Part shown: piece after piece, positions 15,194 through 22,253 of the stretch
How the letters are laid out: each line of letters opens with the position of its first letter
Numbering within the stretch: position 1 is the stretch's first letter
Source: an uncultured Archangium sp.
GTDB lineage: Bacteria > Myxococcota > Myxococcia > Myxococcales > Myxococcaceae
Direction of reading: 5' to 3'
NCBI GenBank assembly: GCA_946479335.1
Contig: CAMLFP010000051.1
Coordinates: forward strand, 1 to 22,253
Length of the DNA stretch: 22,253 nucleotides
Position numbers and translations under genes: made by a program
Notes under the pieces: generated by a model
Database searches by the model: none
What the model saw: the letters and a program-made list of their open reading frames with translations, nothing else
What the model was told of the DNA's origin: nothing

Positions 15194-16618
15194 TCACTTT
15201 GACACGAGGCCGCGCACGCCACGCACCAGAACTTCGATGGTCTTCGTCACCAGCGCGTTGAACGGCGGCTTGAGGAGATTGTACGCGGGGCTCCCGCGGC
15301 TGGCGTGCATCACGCCCCGCAGGTGGCTGAAGGTCTCGAAGCCGCGCACGCCGTGGTACGCACCCATGCCGCTGGGGCCGACGCCGCCGAACGGCAGCTC
15401 CTCCTGGGCGAAGTGCGCCAGCGTGTCGTTGATGACGACGCCGCCCGACGTCACGCGCTTGAGCGCCGCGTCGACGCGCTCCTCATCGTTGTCGAAGTAA
15501 TAGAAGGCCAGCGGGCGCGGCCGCGCGTTGATCTTCTTGAACGCGTCGTCGAGGCGCTCGTAGGTCTCGATGGGGAGGATCGGCCCGAAGATCTCCTCCT
15601 GCATCACCAGCATCTCGTCGGTGACGTTGGTGAGGATGAGCGGCCCGAAGGCACGCGTGCCTTCCTTCGGCTTGAAGGTCTCGGTCACCGTCGCGCCCTT
15701 CGCCTTCGCGTCGTCGACGAGCGCCTGCATGCGCGCGCGGCCCTTCTCGCTGGCCATCGACGTGAAGCCCTCCCCCGCGGGGTGCTGCTTGAGGAGCTGA
15801 TCCTTGAGCGCGGAGACGAACGCCGCCTCCTTCGCCTTCGGCACCAGCAGGTAGTCGGGCGCGATGCAGGTCTGGCCGGCGTTGAAGGTCTTGCCCAGCG
15901 CCACGCGCTCCGCCGCGCGCGACACGCTGTAGCTGTCGTGCACCAGCACCGGTGACTTGCCGCCGAGCTCGAGCGTGGTGGGCACCAGGTTCTCCGCGGC
16001 GGCGCGCGCCACGTGCTTGCCGACCGCGGTGGAGCCGGTGAAGAGGAGGTGATCGAACGGCAGCGCGGTGACCTCCCGCGCGACGTCGACGCCGCCCTCC
16101 ACCACCACGAGCTCGTCGGGCTTGAAGAACTCGCTGACCGTCTTCGCCAGCAGCGCGCTGGTCTTCGGCGTCAGCTCCGAGGGCTTGAGCAGCACGCGAT
16201 TACCGGCGGCGAGCGCGGCGATCGCGGGGCCCAGCGCGAGATCGACCGGGTAGTTCCACGGGGCGATGACGCCGACGACGCCGAGCGGCACCGGCTCGAC
16301 GAAGGCGTGCGACGGGAGGAACAGCGGGCTGGTGGACACCGGGCGCCGCTGCATCCACTCGCGCACGTGGGCGCGCGCGTAGCGGGCACCGTCGATGGGC
16401 ACCATCACGTCGGCGATGAGCGACTCGAGGCGCACGCGGTAACCGAAGTCATCGGAGATGGCGTCGACGAACGCCTGCTCGTGCTGCTGCAGCAACGAGA
16501 TCAACCGGCTCAGGAGATCTTCGCGCTCGTCGGCGTCGAGGTACGGCTTGTCGCCGGCGGCCTTCCGCAGCACGTCGAAGGCCTGCCGCACCGCGCTCGT
16601 CTCGTTGGGAGCTTGCAT
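15194..16618 (-). CDS. Aldehyde dehydrogenase, coniferyl-aldehyde-dehydrogenase type
   Basis: The 474-residue enzyme oxidises an aldehyde to its acid using NAD(P). Catalytic elements are APWNYP (119-124, oxyanion Asn N122), GSTAVG (195-200) in the cofactor domain, LELGGKSP with general base E217, and the nucleophile C251 in NAGQTCIAPDY. The IAPDY wording after the Cys is characteristic of the coniferyl/class-3-like group, which also includes fatty-aldehyde enzymes. The C-terminal stretch ends in a hydrophobic and basic helix (about residues 441-474), possibly membrane-associating. The ATG at 16618 is preceded by AAGGTG at a 6-base spacing; a GTG three codons upstream overlaps that site and is less likely. 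The gene starts 10 bases after the GGDEF-fold gene, so the two probably form an operon. Confidence 0.92.
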   Translation of the reverse strand: MQAPNETSAVRQAFDVLRKAAGDKPYLDADEREDLLSRLISLLQQHEQAFVDAISDDFGYRVRLESLIADVMVPIDGARYARAHVREWMQRRPVSTSPLFLPSHAFVEPVPLGVVGVIAPWNYPVDLALGPAIAALAAGNRVLLKPSELTPKTSALLAKTVSEFFKPDELVVVEGGVDVAREVTALPFDHLLFTGSTAVGKHVARAAAENLVPTTLELGGKSPVLVHDSYSVSRAAERVALGKTFNAGQTCIAPDYLLVPKAKEAAFVSALKDQLLKQHPAGEGFTSMASEKGRARMQALVDDAKAKGATVTETFKPKEGTRAFGPLILTNVTDEMLVMQEEIFGPILPIETYERLDDAFKKINARPRPLAFYYFDNDEERVDAALKRVTSGGVVINDTLAHFAQEELPFGGVGPSGMGAYHGVRGFETFSHLRGVMHASRGSPAYNLLKPPFNALVTKTIEVLVRGVRGLVSK

Positions 16619-16628
16619 GGCGCGCACC

Positions 16629-17294
16629 TTACCGCTGGTTGAAGTCGGGGAGCCGCCCGTTCAGCTCCACGCGCCGCGCCTGCAGCGCCTCGGTCGGCTG
16701 ACGCCGCGCGATCATCAGCGCGCGCTCGCACTCCGCCCACGCCAGCGGGCCCAGCACCTGCCAGTTCGGCGGCTCGACGACGGTGAGCTCCAGCAACCCC
16801 ATCGTGAAGCGCACCTCCGGCAGCGCGCGGCCCAGCGCCTCGCGCGTGCGCTGCAGCAGCTCGGGCGTGGCGCGCGCCGACGAGGTGGGCCCCAACAGCA
16901 CCGCGAAGCCATCGGTGTGGATGCGCACCACCTTCGCGTCGGGCGCGGCCTCCTTCATCGCCGCCACCATCGCCTTGAGCGCCGCGTCGCCCGCGGGGAA
17001 GCCGTGCTTCATGTTGAAGAGCGTGAACTCCAGCGGGTCGACCAGCACCGCGCCCAGCACCCACCCGTCGGCGTGCGCCTGCGTGGAGAAGTCGAACTCC
17101 TCCTTGAGCAGCGAGCCCTGGGTCAGCGCCAGCGGGTGGAAGGCGCCCGACACCGCGTCGAGGTTGCCGCGCCGGTGCAGCTCCGCGTCGACGAGCTGAT
17201 CGACCAGCCACGACGCCGCGTCAGGGCGGCCCAGCACGTTGGGGAAGAGCGCCAGCAACGCGCGCTCGCTTCGGTCGGAAATGGTGTTCGTCAT
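16629..17294 (-). CDS. Degenerate GGDEF-domain protein (HTDGF in place of GGDEF)
   Basis: The 221-residue soluble protein aligns by eye along the whole GGDEF fold. DAVSGAFHP (46-54) sits where DxLTGLxNR is expected. VDPLEF (85-90), N94 and GFPAGD (98-103) match the DxDxFKxxN...GHxxGD block, RIHTDGF (124-130) replaces RxGGDEF, TMGLLEL (164-170) matches the T-x-SxG strand, and ECERALMIARRQP (188-200) matches ADxALYxAKxxG. The metal-binding Asp (D86) and guanine-contacting N94 and D103 are kept, but both signature Gly and the catalytic Glu are gone, so cyclase activity is unlikely. It may bind GTP or another nucleotide, or serve as a scaffold. The ATG at 17294 has GGAG 5 bases upstream; an in-frame ATG at 17321 is less likely. 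Confidence 0.72.
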   Translation of the reverse strand: MTNTISDRSERALLALFPNVLGRPDAASWLVDQLVDAELHRRGNLDAVSGAFHPLALTQGSLLKEEFDFSTQAHADGWVLGAVLVDPLEFTLFNMKHGFPAGDAALKAMVAAMKEAAPDAKVVRIHTDGFAVLLGPTSSARATPELLQRTREALGRALPEVRFTMGLLELTVVEPPNWQVLGPLAWAECERALMIARRQPTEALQARRVELNGRLPDFNQR

Positions 17295-17319
17295 CAGTGC
17301 TCCGGTAGGCTCTCGCGCC

Positions 17320-17493
17320 ATGCGCTACGTGCTCGTCGTGATCATCGCTGGAGCGGCGTGGTTGGGCTGGACGAAATACAAGCAGGGTCAAGCCCGCGAA
17401 CCCGCGCCGGTGAATGACGCGAACAAGACAACGGGCGCCGACGCTACCAATCGCGTCGACACCCGCTCGGGCTTCGTCGCTGACCCGCCTTGA
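17320..17493 (+). CDS. 57-residue single-span membrane protein
   Basis: The product starts at the ATG at 17320 with a short N-terminus, one hydrophobic segment at residues 3-17 (YVLVVIIAGAAWLGW), a basic stop-transfer patch (KYKQGQAR) and a polar Asn/Thr/Asp tail. Topology by the positive-inside rule is ambiguous. It is divergent from the GGDEF-fold gene with only 25 bases between the chosen starts, and its stop is one base from the stop of the convergent peroxidase gene. Only TAGG is visible as a weak ribosome-binding site. The shape (Met, membrane span, polar tail) argues for a real small protein, but I recognise no family. Confidence 0.5.
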   Translation: MRYVLVVIIAGAAWLGWTKYKQGQAREPAPVNDANKTTGADATNRVDTRSGFVADPP

Positions 17494-17494
17494 A

Positions 17495-18592
<1,098 letters not shown>

Positions 18593-18594
18593 GT

Positions 18595-18628
18595 GTTCTC
18601 TCCCGATGAAGTGGCACTTCGAGAGAAC
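18595..18628 (-). promoter_or_regulatory. Extended inverted repeat over the peroxidase ribosome-binding site
   Basis: GTTCTCTC (18595-18602) pairs perfectly with GAGAGAAC (18621-18628). Inside lies the near-continuous palindrome GAAGTG-G-CACTTC (18608-18620). Only a 5-base bulge (18603-18607) separates the left arms; the right arms are contiguous. On the minus-strand mRNA the 3' arm contains the Shine-Dalgarno (GGGAG), with the GTG start 2 bases further on. It can work as an RNA hairpin that hides the start site, as a DNA operator, or both. Confidence 0.55.
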
Positions 18629-18673
18629 GAGTAGTGCACGCCCGGGCCGGGAGCCACACGAAATTGTGCGGCC

Positions 18674-20509
18674 TCACTCCACCGTCACGCTCTTGGCGAG
18701 GTTGCGCGGCTGGTCGACGTCGGTGCCGCGCAGATCGGCCACGTGGTAGCTCAAGAGCTGCAGCGGCACGGTGGCGATCAACGGCGCGATGAGCGCGCTG
18801 GTCTTCGGCAGCTCGATGAAGTCGTTGGCCAGCGAGCGGGCGTGCTCGTCACCCGCCTCCACCAGCGCGATGACCTGGCCACCACGCGCGCGCACCTCTT
18901 CGATGTTCCCGATGATCTTCTCGTAGTGGACGTGCGGCTCGCGCGGCGCGATCACCACCACAGGCAGCTTCTCGTCGATGAGCGCGATGGGCCCGTGCTT
19001 CATCTCGCCGCCCGCGTAGCCCTCGGCGTGGATGTACGAGATCTCCTTCAACTTCAGCGCGCCCTCGAGCGCCACCGCGTGCATCGGCCCGCGGCCGAGG
19101 AAGAGGAAGTCCTGCGCGTTCAGGTACTTCCGCGCGATCTCCTTCACCTTCGCTTCGGTGTGGAGAACGGTCTCGATCTCCTTGGGCACCTCCGCGAGGT
19201 ACGTGAGGTGCTTCTGCGCCTCTTCCTTCGTCAGCGTGCCGCGGAGGCGGCCCAACTTGATGGCGAGCAGGTAGAGGCCGACCAGCTGCGTGGTGAAGGC
19301 CTTGGTCGAGGCGACGCCGATCTCCGGGCCGGCGTTGGTCAGCACCGTGAAGTCGGCCTCGCGGGTCATCGCGGAGCCGACGACGTTGCACAACGTCATG
19401 GTCGTCGCGCCGCGCGCCTTCGCTTCACGCATCGCGGCCAGCGTGTCGAGCGTCTCACCCGACTGCGAGATGGCCACCGCGAGCTGGTTCTTCGACACCA
19501 GCGGGTCGCGGTAGCGGAACTCGCTCGCCAGCTCGACCTCCACGGGGATCTTCGCCAGCGACTCGATCATCCACTTGCCGGCGAGGCCGGAGTGCCACGA
19601 GGTGCCGCACGCCAGAATCCACACGCGGTCCAACGCCTTGACGTCGGCGTCGCTGAACGGCCAGCCGTCGAAGTGCACGTCGCCCTCTTCACGCAGCACG
19701 CGCCCACGCAGCGTGTCGGCGACCGCGCGCGGCTGCTCGCAGATCTCCTTGTGCATGAAGTGCTTGTGGCCGCCCTTCTCCGCCATGCCGGGCGTCCAGT
19801 CGACGCGGGTGACCTTGCGCTTCACGTTCGCGCCGGTGCGATCGAAGAGCGTGATGCCACCCGCCTTCAACACCGCGACGTCGCCGTCTTCCATGAACAC
19901 CACGTCGCGCGTGTGCTCCAGCAGCGCGGGCACGTCGGAGGCCACGAAGTTCTGCCCGTCGGCGTAGCCCAGCACCATCGGCTGCGCCTCGCGCGTGCAC
20001 ACGATGACGTCGGGCTCGGCCTCGGTGATCGCCACCAGCGCGTACGTGCCCTTCACCTGCGCGACCGCGGCCTTCACCGCGTCGAGCAGCCCCTTGCCGC
20101 TCTTCTGCGCTTCACGAATGAGGTGCGCGAACACCTCGGAGTCGGTCTCCGACGAGAACGCGTGGCCCTTCGCCTTGAGCGCGGCCTTCAGCGCGAGGTG
20201 GTTCTCGATGATGCCGTTGTGCACCACCGACACGCCCTCGAAGGTGTGCGGGTGCGCGTTGTTGTCAGACGGCCGCCCGTGCGTCGCCCAGCGCGTGTGG
20301 CCGATGCCGGTGTGGCCTTTGGGCGTCTCGGTGGAGATCTTCCCTTCGAGGTTGCGCAGCTTGCCGGTCGCGCGCACCACGGTGAGCGTCGGCCCATCGA
20401 GCACCGCCACGCCCGCCGAGTCATACCCGCGGTACTCGAGCCGCTTGAGGCCGCCCACGAGGATGGGCGCTGCATCTTTGTCACCGACGTAACCAACGAT
20501 TCCGCACAT
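18674..20509 (-). CDS. glmS: Glutamine--fructose-6-phosphate aminotransferase (isomerizing), GlmS
   Basis: The 611-residue enzyme makes glucosamine-6-phosphate from fructose-6-phosphate and glutamine, the first step toward UDP-GlcNAc. It starts MCGIVGYVG, so Cys2 becomes the N-terminal glutaminase nucleophile after Met removal. The GATase-II domain covers about 1-225 (with HTRWATHG and HNGIIEN). The first SIS domain carries SQSGETLDT and the second GRGPMHAVALEGALKLKEISYIHAEGYAGGEMKHGP. The C-terminus ends DQPRNLAKSVTVE, containing the active-site Lys (K606). Length is that of E. coli GlmS. It follows glmU by 6 bases, so the two are co-transcribed and probably coupled. No glmS ribozyme is possible in the 6-base gap. 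Confidence 0.98.
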   Translation of the reverse strand: MCGIVGYVGDKDAAPILVGGLKRLEYRGYDSAGVAVLDGPTLTVVRATGKLRNLEGKISTETPKGHTGIGHTRWATHGRPSDNNAHPHTFEGVSVVHNGIIENHLALKAALKAKGHAFSSETDSEVFAHLIREAQKSGKGLLDAVKAAVAQVKGTYALVAITEAEPDVIVCTREAQPMVLGYADGQNFVASDVPALLEHTRDVVFMEDGDVAVLKAGGITLFDRTGANVKRKVTRVDWTPGMAEKGGHKHFMHKEICEQPRAVADTLRGRVLREEGDVHFDGWPFSDADVKALDRVWILACGTSWHSGLAGKWMIESLAKIPVEVELASEFRYRDPLVSKNQLAVAISQSGETLDTLAAMREAKARGATTMTLCNVVGSAMTREADFTVLTNAGPEIGVASTKAFTTQLVGLYLLAIKLGRLRGTLTKEEAQKHLTYLAEVPKEIETVLHTEAKVKEIARKYLNAQDFLFLGRGPMHAVALEGALKLKEISYIHAEGYAGGEMKHGPIALIDEKLPVVVIAPREPHVHYEKIIGNIEEVRARGGQVIALVEAGDEHARSLANDFIELPKTSALIAPLIATVPLQLLSYHVADLRGTDVDQPRNLAKSVTVE

Positions 20510-20515
20510 GGTGGT

Positions 20516-21925
20516 TCAGCCCTTCTTGAGACCTTCGAGAACCTTCTTGCGACGCTCCGCCCAGCCTTCCTTCACCTGCTGCGGCGTGCGCGAGAGCGCC
20601 AGCGCGCCGGCCGGCACGTCTTCCGTAATCGTCGAACCGGCCGCGATGAACGCGCCATCACCGACCTTCACCGGCGCCACCAGCTGCGTGTCGCTGCCCA
20701 CGAAGACGCCCGCGCCCAGCACCGTCTCGTGCTTCGCGACGCCGTCGTAGTTGCAGGTGATGGTGCCCGCGCCGATGTTGCTGCCGGCGCCGATGTCCGC
20801 GTCGCCGAGGTACGCGAGGTGCCCCGCCTTCACGCCCTTGCGCAGGTGCGCCTTCTTGGTCTCGACGAAGTTGCCGACGTGGACACCTTCGTCCAACACG
20901 CTGCCGGGACGCAGCCGCGCGAACGGACCGACGTGACACTTCGGGCCGACGACCGCTTCCTCCAACACGGAGTACGGCTTCACCTCCGCGCCGTCGCCGA
21001 CGGTGGTGTGCACCAGCACCGCGCCCTGGCCGATGAATGCGTTCGCGCCGATCTCGCAGTCGCCCTGAATCGAGACGTTGGGGCCGATGGTCGTCTCCGG
21101 GCCGATCTCCACGCCCGCGTCGATGAAGGTCGACGCCGGGTGCTGCAGCGTGACGCCCAGCTTCATGTGCCGCGTGTTGATGCGCGCGCGGATGACCTCC
21201 GCGCGCTGCGCGAGCTCGACGCGATCGTTCACGCCAGCGGTCTCTTCGGCGGGCGCCTCGACGACGGCGACTTCGCCGACGGCCGCGGCCTGGCTCACGA
21301 TGTCGGTCAGATAGAGCTCCCCTTGCGCGTTCTGCGGCGTCAGCTTCTCCAGCGCGCCCCACAGGAACTTCGCGTCGACCACATAGATTCCCGCGTTCAC
21401 CTCGGTGATGCGGCGCTGCGCGTCGGTGGCGTCTTTCTGCTCGACGATGCCGGTGACCTTGCCGTTCGCGTCGCGCAGCACGCGGCCGTAGCCGGTGGGG
21501 TCCGCCAGGCGGCAGGAGATCATCGCCAGGGGCCCACGGCTCGGGTTGTACGCGTCGGTGAGGCGCCGAATCGTCTCCGCCGTGAGGAGCGGGACATCGC
21601 CATAGAGGATGAGCACCGCGCCCGAGAAGCCGGTGAGTGCACCGCGCGCCGCGGCGACCGCGTCTCCGGTGCCACGCTGCTGCGCCTGCACGCTGAACTG
21701 GAGCGGAAAGCCGGAGAACCCCGCCGTCAACGCCGCCTTCACCTCGTCACCCTGATGACCGACGACCGCGACCACCTGCGTGGCGCCGACTTCGTATGCC
21801 GTCGAGATGGGGTACCAGGCCAGCGGACGACCGAGGATGGGGTGCAGCACCTTCGCGCGGTCTGACTTCATGCGCGTGCCTTTGCCGGCGCAGAGCACGA
21901 CCGCTGCCAATGTGGGGCTCGTCAT
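20516..21925 (-). CDS. glmU: Bifunctional glucosamine-1-phosphate acetyltransferase / N-acetylglucosamine-1-phosphate uridylyltransferase, GlmU
   Basis: The 469-residue enzyme acetylates GlcN-1-P and then attaches UMP to give UDP-GlcNAc for peptidoglycan and lipopolysaccharide. The N-terminal uridylyltransferase has [10 protein letters not shown] (12-21), K25 in [13 protein letters not shown] (82-89), the metal ligand D110 (YGDVP) and N233 (GVND). The C-terminal left-handed beta-helix (about 260-455) shows hexapeptide repeats, with the acetyltransferase base H369 ([10 protein letters not shown]) and NYDG (392-395). Length is near the usual 456. The ATG at 21925 has AAGGG upstream within a 7-bp hairpin. 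It is followed 6 bases later by glmS and preceded by a small ORF. Confidence 0.98.
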   Translation of the reverse strand: MTSPTLAAVVLCAGKGTRMKSDRAKVLHPILGRPLAWYPISTAYEVGATQVVAVVGHQGDEVKAALTAGFSGFPLQFSVQAQQRGTGDAVAAARGALTGFSGAVLILYGDVPLLTAETIRRLTDAYNPSRGPLAMISCRLADPTGYGRVLRDANGKVTGIVEQKDATDAQRRITEVNAGIYVVDAKFLWGALEKLTPQNAQGELYLTDIVSQAAAVGEVAVVEAPAEETAGVNDRVELAQRAEVIRARINTRHMKLGVTLQHPASTFIDAGVEIGPETTIGPNVSIQGDCEIGANAFIGQGAVLVHTTVGDGAEVKPYSVLEEAVVGPKCHVGPFARLRPGSVLDEGVHVGNFVETKKAHLRKGVKAGHLAYLGDADIGAGSNIGAGTITCNYDGVAKHETVLGAGVFVGSDTQLVAPVKVGDGAFIAAGSTITEDVPAGALALSRTPQQVKEGWAERRKKVLEGLKKG

Positions 21926-21929
21926 GAAC

Positions 21930-21947
21930 AGCCCTTTCGCAAGGGCT
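21930..21947 (-). promoter_or_regulatory. Hairpin masking the glmU Shine-Dalgarno, starting at the stop codon of the small ORF
   Basis: On the minus strand AGCCCTT (21947-21941), loop GCGA and AAGGGCT (21936-21930) form a perfect 7-bp stem, 4 bases before the glmU ATG. The 3' arm is the Shine-Dalgarno (AAGGG). The first base of the 5' arm is the last A of the TAA that ends the 59-codon ORF, so a ribosome terminating there would open the stem. There is no T tract, so it is not a terminator. Confidence 0.5.
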
Positions 21948-22126
21948 TACGCGTGCGTCAACGTCGCGGCGCGGGCCTCACCGCGCGGAGCGGCAGCTTC
22001 CACCTTCACCTCGAGCTCGCCCGTCTCCGGGGCGATGGCGATGTGGAACGCCGGCTTCAAGAACGTGAGCGCGGTGACGGGCGCCCGGGTCTCGTTGCGC
22101 AGCGTGGGGAGAGGTCCTGAGTTCAT
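21947..22126 (-). CDS. Small 59-residue protein upstream of glmU
   Basis: The ATG at 22126 opens a 59-codon frame ending TAA at 21947. Codon third positions within it are nearly all G/C, whereas the same frame upstream of this ATG is AT-rich at third positions, so the coding part probably begins here. The product (MNSGPLPTLRNET, then KPAFHIAIAPETGELEVKVEAAAPRGEARA) has no membrane span or cysteine and is mildly basic and Ala-rich. Only GACGGG is seen upstream as a weak ribosome-binding site. It lies 21 bases before glmU with a hairpin between them, so it may be a real small protein, a coupling leader ORF, or both. I do not recognise a family. Confidence 0.5.
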   Translation of the reverse strand: MNSGPLPTLRNETRAPVTALTFLKPAFHIAIAPETGELEVKVEAAAPRGEARAATLTHA

Positions 22127-22160
22127 GACGCAGCCCGTCAATGCACGGGTTGAGCCAAGA

Positions 22161-22180
22161 TTGAAACAGTTTTGTTTCAA
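22161..22180. promoter_or_regulatory. AT-rich palindrome TTGAAACA-N4-TGTTTCAA (candidate operator)
   Basis: Two perfect 8-base arms (22161-22168 and 22173-22180) flank GTTT. The 20-base site is about 75% A+T inside GC-rich DNA and lies 34 bases upstream of the small ORF that precedes glmU. Each strand also reads TTGAAA, similar to a -35 box, but I find no convincing -10 element at the right spacing. The layout fits a TetR- or similar dimer operator for the operon. It could also be a weak hairpin after an upstream gene ending at 22185, but no T tract follows. Confidence 0.45.
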
Positions 22181-22184
22181 CGGC

Positions 22185-22253
22185 TTACGCGCGCGGGGAC
22201 TTTCTGATCGCGGCACGACTGTCACGGGTGCCGCCGTCGCAGCCGTTCCAGTG
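22185..22253 (-). CDS. Possible C-terminal end of a further minus-strand gene
   Basis: From the window edge the minus strand reads 22 open codons ending in TAA at 22187-22185 (HWNGCDGG to RKSPRA). Eighteen of the 22 third positions are G or C, as in real genes here, and the tail is basic. The stretch is too short to identify a family or to exclude chance. Confidence 0.25.
   Translation of the reverse strand, partial: HWNGCDGGTRDSRAAIRKSPRA

Noticed and set aside
15139..15222. Upstream extension of the exported protein to an earlier start at 15222
   Set aside because: The ATG at 15138 has an ideal AAGGAG at 8 bases and starts a typical signal peptide; the extension would bury the signal and overlap the aldehyde dehydrogenase gene end.
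20510..20515. glmS ribozyme or riboswitch before glmS
   Set aside because: Only 6 bases separate glmU and glmS, and the class is known mainly from Gram-positive bacteria.
18743..21865. 1040-codon plus-strand frame opposite glmS and glmU
   Set aside because: Antisense to two highly conserved enzymes, with Arg/His-rich shadow composition and no recognisable domain.
22127..22225. N-terminal extension of the small ORF before glmU to an earlier ATG at 22225
   Set aside because: Third codon positions in this stretch are AT-rich and the frame runs through the palindrome at 22161-22180, so it looks like a regulatory region rather than coding sequence.

Overview
The window is a GC-rich (roughly two-thirds G+C), densely packed bacterial chromosome segment. 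Codon third positions are strongly G/C, genes abut or overlap by 1-20 bases, and several lineage-specific membrane-anchored or Cys-rich exported proteins appear. This looks like a myxobacterium or close relative (Myxococcota); that is an inference from style, not a database match. I see no rRNA, tRNA, insertion sequence, phage gene or CRISPR array. No gene-free stretch exceeds about 160 bases.

Layout. 1-305: the end of a Cys-rich exported protein and its strong intrinsic terminator. 396-1891 (minus): a small charged protein translationally coupled to a PlsC-type acyltransferase. 1933-3347 (plus): a beta-hydroxyacid dehydrogenase overlapping a membrane-anchored Pro-rich protein; a perfect palindrome sits in the 41-base divergent gap. 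3328-5796 (minus): an M1 aminopeptidase with HEAT-like C-terminal repeats. 5878-14349 (plus): a membrane-anchored coiled-coil protein, a receiver-only response regulator, a sensor kinase cut by an in-frame stop into two ORFs, an RND efflux permease with its periplasmic adaptor, and a Ycf46-type AAA+ ATPase.

14350-17294 (minus): an exported Cys-containing protein, a coniferyl-aldehyde-dehydrogenase-type ALDH and a complete but signature-less GGDEF-fold protein. 17320-17493 (plus): a 57-residue membrane peptide. 17495-18592 (minus): a lipoprotein di-haem cytochrome c peroxidase. 18674-22126 (minus): glmS, glmU and a 59-codon ORF, probably one UDP-GlcNAc operon headed by an AT-rich palindrome.

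Most noteworthy points. (1) The kinase is split exactly between its phosphotransfer and ATPase domains by a 30-base in-frame insertion that brings its own stop and start codons and is bounded by an 8-base direct repeat. (2) The GGDEF-fold protein keeps putative nucleotide-binding residues but has HTDGF in place of GGDEF. (3) Three separate genes (RND permease, peroxidase, glmU) have an inverted repeat whose 3' arm contains the Shine-Dalgarno sequence; for glmU the 5' arm starts at the stop codon of the preceding small ORF. (4) A Ycf46-like ATPase is linked to an efflux operon. I do not see a complete, self-evidently new multi-gene system; the split kinase module is the best candidate for something undescribed.
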